From: Brevundimonas fontaquae | GTDB lineage: Bacteria > Pseudomonadota > Alphaproteobacteria > Caulobacterales > Caulobacteraceae | NCBI RefSeq assembly: GCF_017086445.1 | Contig: NZ_CP070968.1 | Span: 1,860,001-1,924,000, forward strand | Length of the DNA stretch: 64,000 nt | Reading direction: 5' to 3' | The notes under the pieces: generated by a model | Seen by the model: only the letters and a program-made list of their open reading frames with translations | The model's database searches: none | What the model was told of the DNA's origin: nothing | Shown here: positions 18,096 through 26,712 of the stretch, one piece after another | Position numbering within the stretch: the stretch's first letter is position 1 | Layout of the letters: each line of letters begins with the position of its first letter | Translations under genes and position numbers: made by a program

Positions 18096-19076
18096 TCAGT
18101 GCGCGCGTTTCAGAAAAGTGTCGAGGAGGGCTTCCCAAGCGGGCGGACCTGGCTGGCCGGAATCGGTCAGGCCGTGTCCCCCCTTTTCGAACACATGCAG
18201 TTCGGTGGGCAGGTTCTGCGCGCGCAGGGCCTGCCACAGCATCACACTGTTCTCGACCGGCACCACGCGGTCGTCGGCGGCCGAAGCGATGAAAGTCGGC
18301 GGCATGTCGGCGGGCACATGGCGTTCGATGGACCAGGCGTCGCGGGCGGCGTCCGTGGGGGCGGCGCCGACCAGGGCGCGGGCTGACGGGCCGTGGGCGT
18401 AGGGCTGCGTCAGGGTGACGACCGGGAACATCAATCCGGCGAAGTCGGGCCGGGTCGGCAGGCGGTCGATGGCGTCGACGGGAGCGTAGGCGTCCTGAAC
18501 GAACCGGGTCGCCAGCAGGCCCGCCACATGACCACCGGCCGAGAAGCCGGCGACCGCGACACGGTTTGGGGCGAAACCCAGTTCCACCGCGCGTGAACGC
18601 ACGATGCGGATGGCGCGCTGGGCGTCCTGCAACGCGACGGCGGGACCGGCGGCCCAGCCGTCGCCGGGCAGGCGGTAGTCCATCACGAAGACGGTGTAGC
18701 CCATTTCGGCCAAACGCGCGTCGATGGCGCCGCCCGCCTTGCTGACGGCGACGCGCTGATAGCCGCCGCCAGGGATCATCAGGATGGCCGCGCCATTGGG
18801 CCGGGCCGGGCGACGCAGCATGATCCACGGATCGCGCACGTGGACGAAAGCTGTGTCGTTGGGATCGCCATTCGGATTGCGCAGGACGACCTGTTCCTGA
18901 ACCGTCACCGCTTCACCGCCTGGCGCGGCGCCGGGCCACAGGGGGCGGACCTCGAATGGCGCTGAGACGGCAGGCGTGGTCGAAGACGCCGTTTGCGCGC
19001 GGGCGACGGCGGGCGCAATGAATGCGCCCGCGCCGAAGGCCAGGAGGGTCCGACGCGGAAGGCGAGGCGTGTTCAT
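18096..19076 (-). CDS. Exported alpha/beta hydrolase (acyl esterase of the pectin island)
   Basis: A 326-aa hydrolase with a Tat-like signal (PRRTLLAFGAGAFIAPAVARAQ). The oxyanion motif is IPGGGYQ, the nucleophile elbow GFSAGGHVAG, the acid a late Asp in SAADDRVVP and the His in EKGGHGL, matching the BD-FAE/esterase-lipase family often found as acetyl-xylan or pectin esterases. The start overlaps the GH35 stop (ATGA), so it belongs to the rhaM-GH35 operon. It likely removes acetyl or other acyl groups from imported or periplasmic oligosaccharide; the exact ester is inferred. Confidence 0.82.
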   Translation of the reverse strand: MNTPRLPRRTLLAFGAGAFIAPAVARAQTASSTTPAVSAPFEVRPLWPGAAPGGEAVTVQEQVVLRNPNGDPNDTAFVHVRDPWIMLRRPARPNGAAILMIPGGGYQRVAVSKAGGAIDARLAEMGYTVFVMDYRLPGDGWAAGPAVALQDAQRAIRIVRSRAVELGFAPNRVAVAGFSAGGHVAGLLATRFVQDAYAPVDAIDRLPTRPDFAGLMFPVVTLTQPYAHGPSARALVGAAPTDAARDAWSIERHVPADMPPTFIASAADDRVVPVENSVMLWQALRAQNLPTELHVFEKGGHGLTDSGQPGPPAWEALLDTFLKRAH

Positions 19077-22060
19077 CGATGCGATCCTTCCGTCGTGGTC
19101 TGAACGCCGCCGCGCACATTGCGCTGGATGATCAGCCGCACGTCCTCCAGCACATTGCCGGGCGCGCCGTCGGTCGAGACGGCCAGGGCGATGCTGTTGT
19201 GGCCGCGTGGGTTCAGTATGCCTTCCGGCAGGGTGAAGACCCGTTGCGGCCCGACGTTGGCGATGAACTGGCCCATGTGCCAGCCATTGACGAAGATCAG
19301 CACGCGATAGGCCGTGTCCGAACGCGGCTTGTCGATGTCGCCGAACGCCAGGGCGATGGAGGCGTCCTGGCCCTGGGGCACGTTCAGGTCGAAGTTGGTG
19401 CGATACCAGGTCACGCCCGGCTGAAGGGGCTGACCGACCGTGGCGGCGCTCCAGCGCGTATCGTCGAACTGCGGCAGGTGCCAGCCGTTGCGCTCGCCGA
19501 ACAGGCCGCCGTTGTTGGCGACCCCGCGCACGGTGTCGGTGAAGTCCTCGCCGCCCTGACGGCCCTGGATCTTCCAGGCGACAGGCACCGAGAAGCCCGG
19601 CCCGCTGCGTGGTCCGACCGAGGCCGAGACCAGGCCGCGCGCCTCCTTGTGAAAGTCATTGGCGTCGAGGTTCCAGTTATGGCCGTTGTTGCGCACCATG
19701 ACCGACAGGACGTGCGGCCCCGGCGTACGGGCGGCGTCGGGCAGGGTGAAGCGCGCCATGCCGGTGGTGATCGGACGCGGCATGCCGGTGGGCAGTTCGT
19801 CCTGACCGACCAGTTCGCCGTCCATGAACAGTTGCAGCATCCCGGCGCCGCCTGCGCCGTAGAACAACTCGATCGTCTCGGCGTTCGGACCGCCCTCGAA
19901 CCGGCCGCGATACCAAACGTCGCCTTCGTGGAAGCCATAGGCGTCCATCAGCATGTTCGGCTGGCCGTCGGGTCGCAGGGTGTTGCTGGCGTAGGCGCGG
20001 TTGTCGATGGTCTGCCAGTCGCGGTCGTCGAAGTCCGGCTTGGCCTCGGGCGATCCGGGGGCCGCGCGCCAGTTCGTCAGGGCAGGCAGGGCGAAATCGG
20101 CCGGGCCGGGCAGGGCGGACCGGGCTTCCAGTCCGCCAGAGGCCGTGGTGCGCGTGGCGACGGTCGCGCCGTTCCAGCGCACGGACCGGACCGGCTGGGA
20201 CGACCACAACTCCAGCGGCGTCGCCTCGCGGGTGTCGCCGGTCAGCAGCAGCTGGCCGCGCTCGATGCGGGCGTGACGCAGCAGAGCTGGGCCACGGACC
20301 AGGACATCACCCTGACGCCAGAAGCGGGCGGCTTCCTTTTCTTCGCCGATCAGCAGCAGGAGGTCGGGACGACCGCCGCCGCTGATCTTCACGCGGGCCA
20401 GGCCCTGATGGGCGTAGTCCAGCTTCAGGTCGCCGGTCGCCGGCTCGAAGGCGGAGCGGACCTGACCGTCCAGCACCGTCACGTTAGGGGCCGAGGCGAA
20501 GCGCAGCACGGTCTGGCCGGGCTCGTCCTTGCGGCCATACATCAACGCGACCGGCTGGCGCGCCGACGGCAGGACCGCTTGGACCTCCGACGTCGAATAG
20601 ACCAGCCGCTGACCGGCCAGATCGACCCCGGCGACCAGCCATTTGGCGTCAAAGCCGTTCAGCGTCATCGGTACAACGTAGCGGCCGTCGGGCAGGTTTG
20701 CGGTTACGGTGAAGTCGTCGTTCGTCTGGCCGTTCGACGGCTTGTGCGTGACCAGCAGGAAGCGGGCGTCCGTCTCCAGGCTGCGGTTATGATAGACTTG
20801 GATGTTCGGCGACGAAATCTCGACCGGCCCGGCGGGGATCATGCCGGCCAGATCGGGAACCGACTCCAGCAGGCCCGCCAGTTGCTTCATTTCCTCGGCC
20901 TTGACCCGCAACTCGCGCGCCTCGGAGATGGCCGCGCCATAGTCGTAGCTAGTGAAGACCACCGGCGCCGCCAGCCAGCCCCAGCTGGTGCCGCCGAAGC
21001 CGACATAGATGCTCTGCAGCGTGATGCCGTTGGCCAGGTTCACGCCGTAGAAGACGCGCTGGAACCGCTCGCCCCGCTGGCGGGCGTTGCATTCATAGCC
21101 GCCGTTGGAGCCCCAATAGTCGAACCAGCCGCCGCCGATCTCGGCCATGAAGCCGGGTGTCGAAGGCGAGGCCGAGGCGCCGCCCTTGGCGCCGCCCGGA
21201 CCATAGAAGCCCCAGTCGGGCGCCGCCGCGCCGCGCGTGGTCTGGCCGCCGACGGTGCAGGTGCCGCCGGGATAGCCGTCGAAGGCATAGAGATCGACGG
21301 GGCCGTGCACCACCTTGTCGACGGGCGAGGTCTCGGGCGCCCAATAGCCGTTGCGGCCCTGATCGTTATGGAAGATCGGCACATTGATGCCGTCCGCCCG
21401 CGCCTTGGCGTACAGATGGTCCATGTAGCGGCGGTGCGCCGGGGTGGTCAGCGCCAGCTCGTTCTCGATTTGATAGAGGATGACCGAGCCCTGGTTGCCC
21501 TTGCCGTCGCCATTGATCTGATGGCGGGCGATGATGGCGTTGATCTGGGTCATCCACTCGTCGGCGGCGGCCAGATAATCCGGTGAATCCGTGCGCGACG
21601 GCGCGCGCTGATTGACCAGCCAGCCGGGGAAGCCGCCGCGTGTCAGTTCGGCGTTGGCATAGGGGCCGGGCCGGACGATGACATAGAGGCCCTCTTCCTC
21701 GGACATCTTCAGAAGCCGATCCAGGTCGCGGATGCCGGTGAAGTCGTAAACCCCCTGCTTGGGGCTGTGGTAGCCCCAGTCGAAATAGAAGGCGACGGTG
21801 TTGAACCCGCTGGCCTTCATCTTCTGCAGCACGTCACGCCACAGCTCGGGGCTGGGCAGGCGGAAGGGGTGCATTTCGCTGGACCAGATGACTAGGCGCT
21901 TGCCGTTGATCATCAGGGACCGGGCGTCATAGGAGACGCGGCCGAAGGTCTGGGCGGGGGCGGTTAAATCGGCGGTGGCCTGGGCCGTCTGCGCGACGGC
22001 GGTCGAGGCTTGAACCAGCGGGGCGGCGGCGATGGCGGCCGCGAGGAGAAGCGCGCGCAT
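19073..22060 (-). CDS. GH35 beta-galactosidase, large multidomain form
   Basis: A 995-aa secreted or periplasmic enzyme: signal peptide MRALLLAAAIAAAPLVQASTAVAQ, then the GH35 TIM barrel (VIWSSEMHPFRLP, NTVAFYFDWGYHSPKQG, GLYVIVRPGPYANAEL). QIENEL holds the acid/base Glu and MAEIGGGWFD the likely nucleophile Glu. Residues beyond about 420 are beta-rich, with jelly-roll modules containing DVWYRGRF and TWYRTNFD, usual for long GH35s. It is expected to trim galactan side chains from rhamnogalacturonan I. The ATG sits in a TGATG overlap with rhaM; the stop overlaps the esterase start. Confidence 0.88.
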   Translation of the reverse strand: MRALLLAAAIAAAPLVQASTAVAQTAQATADLTAPAQTFGRVSYDARSLMINGKRLVIWSSEMHPFRLPSPELWRDVLQKMKASGFNTVAFYFDWGYHSPKQGVYDFTGIRDLDRLLKMSEEEGLYVIVRPGPYANAELTRGGFPGWLVNQRAPSRTDSPDYLAAADEWMTQINAIIARHQINGDGKGNQGSVILYQIENELALTTPAHRRYMDHLYAKARADGINVPIFHNDQGRNGYWAPETSPVDKVVHGPVDLYAFDGYPGGTCTVGGQTTRGAAAPDWGFYGPGGAKGGASASPSTPGFMAEIGGGWFDYWGSNGGYECNARQRGERFQRVFYGVNLANGITLQSIYVGFGGTSWGWLAAPVVFTSYDYGAAISEARELRVKAEEMKQLAGLLESVPDLAGMIPAGPVEISSPNIQVYHNRSLETDARFLLVTHKPSNGQTNDDFTVTANLPDGRYVVPMTLNGFDAKWLVAGVDLAGQRLVYSTSEVQAVLPSARQPVALMYGRKDEPGQTVLRFASAPNVTVLDGQVRSAFEPATGDLKLDYAHQGLARVKISGGGRPDLLLLIGEEKEAARFWRQGDVLVRGPALLRHARIERGQLLLTGDTREATPLELWSSQPVRSVRWNGATVATRTTASGGLEARSALPGPADFALPALTNWRAAPGSPEAKPDFDDRDWQTIDNRAYASNTLRPDGQPNMLMDAYGFHEGDVWYRGRFEGGPNAETIELFYGAGGAGMLQLFMDGELVGQDELPTGMPRPITTGMARFTLPDAARTPGPHVLSVMVRNNGHNWNLDANDFHKEARGLVSASVGPRSGPGFSVPVAWKIQGRQGGEDFTDTVRGVANNGGLFGERNGWHLPQFDDTRWSAATVGQPLQPGVTWYRTNFDLNVPQGQDASIALAFGDIDKPRSDTAYRVLIFVNGWHMGQFIANVGPQRVFTLPEGILNPRGHNSIALAVSTDGAPGNVLEDVRLIIQRNVRGGVQTTTEGSHR

Positions 22061-22377
22061 CAGGCTTGATGGAACATCAGTTGCAGGGGCCATTCGCGCG
22101 GCTGGTCGCCCGGCTCGACCTCCATCAGCGGCGCCATATAGGTCCACCACTTCCGCATTACCGGGTGGCTCGGCAAGTCGTCCAACGTATGGTTTTCCGC
22201 CCGGCGCAGAACCGCGAACAGGGACAGGGTCTCTTCATCCAGGAAGATCGAATAGTCGCTGACCCCGCTGGCTGTCAGCAGTTCGGCCAATTCGGGCCAG
22301 ATGGCGTCGTGCCTCGCCTTGTATTCGGCGACCGCGCCCAGCTTGAGCTGCATGCGGAAAGCGTGAAGCGCGCCCAT
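22060..22377 (-). CDS. rhaM: L-rhamnose mutarotase
   Basis: A 105-aa dimeric alpha/beta-barrel enzyme interconverting alpha and beta L-rhamnose. Family hallmarks: an early AFRMQLKLGAVAEYKARHDAIWPEL (His/Trp/Pro core), an SIFLDEET strand, and the C-terminal MRKWWTYMAPLME with paired Trp. Full length for the family. First gene of the rhaM-GH35-esterase operon. It feeds the rhamnose dehydrogenase encoded 19 kb away. Confidence 0.93.
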   Translation of the reverse strand: MGALHAFRMQLKLGAVAEYKARHDAIWPELAELLTASGVSDYSIFLDEETLSLFAVLRRAENHTLDDLPSHPVMRKWWTYMAPLMEVEPGDQPREWPLQLMFHQA

Positions 22378-22384
22378 GATTCCT

Positions 22385-22430
22385 CCAGTTCCGATTATTC
22401 GGTATTCTGTTTCATCATTTGGTAGATTGT
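22385..22430. promoter_or_regulatory. Candidate regulatory region ahead of rhaM
   Basis: The 86-nt gap between the acetylesterase and rhaM is AT-rich for this genome. It contains TTTCATCATTTGG at 22410-22422, which differs by one inserted base from TTTCATATTTGG in the TonB-receptor promoter. This suggests a shared regulator, but only half of the inverted repeat is preserved here. Confidence 0.35.
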
Positions 22431-22463
22431 CGGAGGCGGCGCGTCAAACGGCATGCAGCGCGG

Positions 22464-23672
22464 TCAATCGCCGCGCGGCCGCTCCTGGCTGGCCGCCAGG
22501 CTGGGTGCGATGTCGGTCTCGGCCATCGGCGGGGCGTCCGGCGTGAACGTGCGGAGGTCGGGCGCGATGTGCGTCGCCAAGCCGGGAGCCTTCTCGGCGA
22601 GCTGAGCGGCGACGGCGCGGGCCAGCAGCCAGGCGCCGGCGTTGTCGTGATGGGTGCGGTCCGCCCCGCCGTCATTGAACAGGCTCGCTGCCTGATCGGG
22701 TCCCAGCGCCTCATAGATGCGTCGCGACGCGTCGTTCAGGTCGATCATCGGCACGTCCTCTTCGCGAGCGACCTTGCGCGCCGCCTCGGCATAGGCGCCC
22801 AGGGTGTCCTGGATGCGTCCGTCACGGAAGTTCCGTCGCTCGGGCGAAGTCACCAGAACCGGATGCGCGCCGCGCCGCTTCGCCTCTGCGATGAAGATCT
22901 TCAGATAGGCGGGATAGGTGGTCTCGGGATCGACGTAGGTCTGGGGCCACTGGACCTTCTGGTCGTTGTGGCCGAACTGGATCAGCAGCCAGTCTCCAGC
23001 CTTCAGCGTGGTCAGGATCTTGGCTAGCCGCAATTCGCTGATGAAGGACTTCAACGTCTCGCCTGATTGGGCGTAGTTGGCCACGGCGATGTCGGGGGTC
23101 ATCAGGGCGGGCAGCATCTGCCCCCAGCTGGCCGCCGGTTCGGACGATTGGTCAGTGACGGTGGAATCCCCCGCCAGATAGATGACGGGCCCCTCGACCG
23201 GCGCGATGTCGATGGCCGCGACCTGCGGGTGGCCCAGAAATTCCAGCGTCAGCCGATCGTCCCAGTTGCGCGAAGCGACTTCCTGTGGCGACAGGGTGAC
23301 AGCCGACCGGCCCGGCGCATTGGCGGGCGGCGCGGGCAGGGCGGGGCCGCGCACTGAAACGATGAAGCTGCGGGTCTGATAGACGTCCGGCGCAGTGACG
23401 ATGTCTCGCGCCATCAGCCGCCGGGCCTCGGCCTTGACCGTGGTGCGTCCGGCCTCGGGTCCGCCGAAACGGATGGTGACGCGATAGAAACCCTCGGGGA
23501 CAGCCGCCGAGAAGACATATCCGTCCGACGTCGCCTGTGGCTCGAAGCCATAGCCGCCTGGCTGATAGGTCTGGCTGGGCGGAACCGCGATCCGGCCCGG
23601 CGAGCTCGGCTGGGTCGCCAGGTCGAAGCGCCAGGTCGATATCGTCGCCGCCATCAGGATCGCCGTCAGCAT
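22464..23672 (-). CDS. Rhamnogalacturonan acetylesterase, CE12-like SGNH hydrolase
   Basis: A 402-aa esterase. A short hydrophobic N-terminus is followed by a beta-sandwich carbohydrate-binding-like region (residues 15-160, GFYRVTIRFGGPEAGRTTV) and an SGNH domain: block I LAGDSTVTDQ (nucleophile Ser), block II Gly in YAQSGETLKSF, block III FGHNDQK (Asn), and DRTHHDNAG with the catalytic Asp-x-x-His. This order is characteristic of CE12 rhamnogalacturonan/pectin acetylesterases. Start ATG at 23672, 26 nt after kdgK, so it is in the kdu operon. It removes acetyl groups that block RG lyases. Confidence 0.88.
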   Translation of the reverse strand: MLTAILMAATISTWRFDLATQPSSPGRIAVPPSQTYQPGGYGFEPQATSDGYVFSAAVPEGFYRVTIRFGGPEAGRTTVKAEARRLMARDIVTAPDVYQTRSFIVSVRGPALPAPPANAPGRSAVTLSPQEVASRNWDDRLTLEFLGHPQVAAIDIAPVEGPVIYLAGDSTVTDQSSEPAASWGQMLPALMTPDIAVANYAQSGETLKSFISELRLAKILTTLKAGDWLLIQFGHNDQKVQWPQTYVDPETTYPAYLKIFIAEAKRRGAHPVLVTSPERRNFRDGRIQDTLGAYAEAARKVAREEDVPMIDLNDASRRIYEALGPDQAASLFNDGGADRTHHDNAGAWLLARAVAAQLAEKAPGLATHIAPDLRTFTPDAPPMAETDIAPSLAASQERPRGD

Positions 23673-23698
23673 CGGGGTGTCTCTTCGCGAGGGGCGGC

Positions 23699-24757
23699 CT
23701 ATCGCCGGATATCGAAGCCGCCGTCGCCCATGGCGGCGCGCACGTCGTCGGCGGTGAACAGGTTGAAGTCGCCGGGCACGGAGTGTTTCAGGCCGGCGGC
23801 AGCGAGGCCGAAATCCAGAGCTTCTTGATCCGACCATCCGCTCCACAGCCCGAACAGGACGCCGGAGGCGAAGGCGTCGCCGCCGCCGACCCGGTCGACG
23901 ACCCCGGCCATGTGAATGGCCTCGGCTTTGGTCTCGATCACGTCGTCGCCGTTCCGCGTCAGCATGACAGCCGACAAGGCCTGGTCGGCGACGCTGTCCT
24001 GAATCCGCAGCGTACAGGCGATGCGTTGCAGGCGAGGGAAGGCGGCGAAGGCGTCGGCGGCGGCCTGGCGACGACGTACGGTCGGATCGGGATCGTCGAA
24101 CTTGGTCTTCAGCACCAGGGCGAAGTCCCGGTCGTCGGCGAAGGCGACCGTGGCGCCGGCCAGCATCTTGCCAAGCGTGGTCGGCGGATCGCCATCCCAC
24201 TGCTCCCACAACTTGCCGCGGAAGTTGCCGTCGTAGCTGATCTTCACGCCTTTCCTAACGGCGGCCTCGATGAGGGCGACAGCGGCGGCCGAACCATTGG
24301 GACCCGTCGCCGGGGTCACGCCCGAGGCGTGCAGCCATTCGACGCCCTCTAGCAGCCGGTCCCAGTCGAAGGCGGTGTGCACATGTTCGACAAAGGCCGA
24401 ACCGGCGCGATCGTAGAGGACTTTCGACGGACGACGAACAGCACCCGGCGTCAGGAAATACAGACCCATGCGGCCGGGTTTGAAGACGACCTGAGCGGTG
24501 TCGACCCCGTGCTTGCGCACTTCGTCACGCACGCCGCGGCCCAGCGCATTGTCGGCCAGGACCGTCGCCATAACGGTCGGCGCGCCGAAGCGGGCCAGGG
24601 ACACGGCGACATTGGCCTCGGCCCCGCCCGGACGCACGGTCAGGGCAGGGGACTGCATCAGCAGTTCGTTGTGGTTGGGCGAAAACCGCAGCAACATCTC
24701 GCCGAAGCAGAGGATGGTGCGAGAGGCGGCCATAGAGCCCGAGGCGGTGTTGGTCAT
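23699..24757 (-). CDS. kdgK: 2-dehydro-3-deoxygluconate kinase
   Basis: A 352-aa PfkB-family sugar kinase. CFGEMLLRFSP starts the substrate domain, RPGGAEANVAVSLARFG is PfkB signature 1, and DRVGGGDAFASGVLFG is signature 2 with the catalytic Asp and anion hole. It phosphorylates KDG, the product of KduI-KduD, to KDPG. It lies between kduD (20-nt gap) and the acetylesterase. No KDPG aldolase (eda) is in the window, so the last step must come from the Entner-Doudoroff genes elsewhere. Confidence 0.9.
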   Translation of the reverse strand: MTNTASGSMAASRTILCFGEMLLRFSPNHNELLMQSPALTVRPGGAEANVAVSLARFGAPTVMATVLADNALGRGVRDEVRKHGVDTAQVVFKPGRMGLYFLTPGAVRRPSKVLYDRAGSAFVEHVHTAFDWDRLLEGVEWLHASGVTPATGPNGSAAAVALIEAAVRKGVKISYDGNFRGKLWEQWDGDPPTTLGKMLAGATVAFADDRDFALVLKTKFDDPDPTVRRRQAAADAFAAFPRLQRIACTLRIQDSVADQALSAVMLTRNGDDVIETKAEAIHMAGVVDRVGGGDAFASGVLFGLWSGWSDQEALDFGLAAAGLKHSVPGDFNLFTADDVRAAMGDGGFDIRR

Positions 24758-24777
24758 GTCGGAACGCTAGTCTGGTA

Positions 24778-25536
24778 TCAGCGCGCCTGCCAGCCGCCGT
24801 CGACCGGCAGGATGGCGCCCTGGACATAGTCCGAGGCCCGGCTGGCCAGGAAAACGGCCGCGCCGCCCAGGTCCGACGGCTCGCCCCAGCGACCGGCGGG
24901 GATGCGGCCCAGAATCTCGGCCGAACGGACCGGGTCCTCGCGCAAGGCCTGGGTGTTGGCGGTGGCGAAATAGCCGGGGGCGATGGCGTTGGCGGTGATG
25001 CCGTGGGGCGCCCACTCGTTGGCCATCAGCTTGGTCAAGCCGGCCACGCCAGACTTGGACGCGGTGTAGGAAGGCACGCGGATGCCGCCCTGGAAGGACA
25101 GCATGGAGGCGATGTTGATGATCTTGCCGCCGTCGCCCTGTTGGATGAACAGGCGCGCCACCGCCTGGCTCATGAAGAAGACGGTCTTCAGATTGATGTT
25201 CATTACGAGGTCCCAGTCGGCCTCGGTGAAGTCCACCGCGTCGGCGCGGCGGATCAGGCCGGCGTTGTTCACCAGGATGTCGATCCGGCCCATGGCGGCC
25301 AGGGCTTCCTGAACCACGCGTCCGACCGGCTCGATCGAGGTCAGGTCGGCGCTGATGGCGTGGGCGCGGCGGCCCATCGCCTGGACCTTGGCGACCGTTT
25401 CGTCGGACTCCGACAGGGCGACCGAGACGATGTCGGCGCCCGCTTCGGCCAGAGCCAAGGCGATGCCTTGACCCAGACCCACATTGCCGCCGGTGACCAG
25501 GGCGACCTTGCCGGTCAGGTCGAACGGATTGCTCAT
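24778..25536 (-). CDS. kduD: 2-dehydro-3-deoxy-D-gluconate 5-dehydrogenase
   Basis: A 252-aa SDR: VTGGNVGLGQGIALALAEAGADI cofactor site, NNAGLIRRADAVDF, Ser in IASMLSFQGGIRVPSYTASKSG with the catalytic Tyr-x-x-x-Lys. The segment PAGRWGEPSDLGGAAVFLAS and the end PVDGGWQAR are hallmarks of KduD. It reduces 2,5-diketo-3-deoxygluconate from KduI to KDG. It sits 22 nt downstream of kduI. Confidence 0.93.
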   Translation of the reverse strand: MSNPFDLTGKVALVTGGNVGLGQGIALALAEAGADIVSVALSESDETVAKVQAMGRRAHAISADLTSIEPVGRVVQEALAAMGRIDILVNNAGLIRRADAVDFTEADWDLVMNINLKTVFFMSQAVARLFIQQGDGGKIINIASMLSFQGGIRVPSYTASKSGVAGLTKLMANEWAPHGITANAIAPGYFATANTQALREDPVRSAEILGRIPAGRWGEPSDLGGAAVFLASRASDYVQGAILPVDGGWQAR

Positions 25537-25558
25537 GATGTTTCCTCTCCAGCCCTGA

Positions 25559-26416
25559 TCAGCGCAGTTGGCAGATGTCGAGCTTGCACATGTCGGTGTA
25601 GTCGAGGTTCTCGCCGCCCATGCCCCAGATGAAGGTGTAGTTGGAGGTGCCGGAGCCCATGTGGATCGACCACGGCGGGCTGATGACGGCTTCGCCGTCG
25701 GCCATGACGATGTGTCGCGCGTTGTCCGGCTCTCCCATGAAGTGGAAGACGCGGTCGTTCTCGCCTAGGCCGAAGTAGAGATACGCCTCCGAGCGACGGT
25801 CATGCAGGTGCGGCGGCATGGTGTTCCACACCGAGCCGGGCTTCAGCACCGTCACGCCCAGAAGCAGTTGGCAGGACTTCACCTTGGCCGGGACGATGTA
25901 CTGATAGATGGTCCTTTCGTTGGACGTCTCCAGCGACCCCATCTCCAGCGGCACGGCTTCGTCGATCGAGATCTTGGTCAGGTCGTAGCGGGCGTGGGCC
26001 GGCATGGCGATCAGGTAGAATCTGGCCGGTTCGGCGGCGTCCTTGGAGGCGAAGCTCACTTCGGTCGACCCCATAGGCACATAGAGGCCGTCGCGGAAGG
26101 CCAGTTCTATGGTCTCGCCATCGACCGTCACCGAACCGGCGCCGCCGATATTGACTACGCCCAGTTCGCGCGCGTGCAGGAACGGTTTGCCGGCCAGGGA
26201 CGGCGGCTCCGAATGGCTGGGCAGCCCCAAGGCGCCTTCGACCGGCATCGCGCCGCCCAGGACCATCCGCTCATTGTGGGAATAGTTCAGGCTGACCTTG
26301 CCCGGCGTGAACAGCCCGCCGACCAGATAGCGGTCCCGCAGCTGCTGGTTCGTGGCGCCTTCCATCATGTCCGGGTGGGTGGCCTGATAAATCTTGTCGT
26401 ACATCGGATCGGACAT
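25559..26416 (-). CDS. kduI: 5-dehydro-4-deoxy-D-glucuronate isomerase
   Basis: A 285-aa cupin isomerase converting 5-keto-4-deoxyuronate (from unsaturated galacturonate) to 2,5-diketo-3-deoxygluconate. Family marks: [19 protein letters not shown] near residue 15, [20 protein letters not shown] with the metal-binding His-x-His and Glu, and the C-terminal [20 protein letters not shown]. Start chosen at MSDPMYDK; an ATG at 26431 would add five residues. First gene of the minus-strand kduI-kduD-kdgK-acetylesterase operon, divergent from the GH105 gene. Confidence 0.93.
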   Translation of the reverse strand: MSDPMYDKIYQATHPDMMEGATNQQLRDRYLVGGLFTPGKVSLNYSHNERMVLGGAMPVEGALGLPSHSEPPSLAGKPFLHARELGVVNIGGAGSVTVDGETIELAFRDGLYVPMGSTEVSFASKDAAEPARFYLIAMPAHARYDLTKISIDEAVPLEMGSLETSNERTIYQYIVPAKVKSCQLLLGVTVLKPGSVWNTMPPHLHDRRSEAYLYFGLGENDRVFHFMGEPDNARHIVMADGEAVISPPWSIHMGSGTSNYTFIWGMGGENLDYTDMCKLDICQLR

Positions 26417-26503
26417 GGTCTGGGGTCTCATACAGGTTTGATGGGGCGAGGCGGCTGGAGTGGACGCTCGCTCATAGCGCGATCTTAGAGCCGGTTCCTC
26501 GCC

Positions 26504-26540
26504 TTGACGAGGCATTTCAGCTCACATAATGAGAGAGCTG
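26504..26540 (+). promoter_or_regulatory. Promoter and inverted repeat ahead of the GH105-symporter operon
   Basis: TTGACG (26504-26509), 17 nt, then TAATGA (26527-26532) make a good sigma-70 promoter for the plus-strand genes. An inverted repeat CAGCTC-N11-GAGCTG (26518-26540) overlaps the -10 and probable start site, the place of a repressor operator. The long 5' leader to 26713 also contains the palindrome GGCGCC-TC-GGCGCC. No gene is seen in 26417-26712. Confidence 0.5.
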
Positions 26541-26712
26541 TATAAAAAATGGGACGGCGATACCAGCCGCCGTTTCGAGGAATAGGGTGGAAACTGTCGG
26601 GGACGCCGAAGGCGCGCAGGACGGCTTAGGGCTGTCGCGCCAGCGGACGGACCTGCCTGCTGACGCCCCATATTGTCTGAGTGACGGCGCCTCGGCGCCT
26701 TGGGAATCCGTC

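Noticed and set aside
19022..21586. 854-aa plus-strand frame across the GH35 gene
   Set aside because: Antisense to well-conserved GH35 motifs, with biased composition; no family resemblance.
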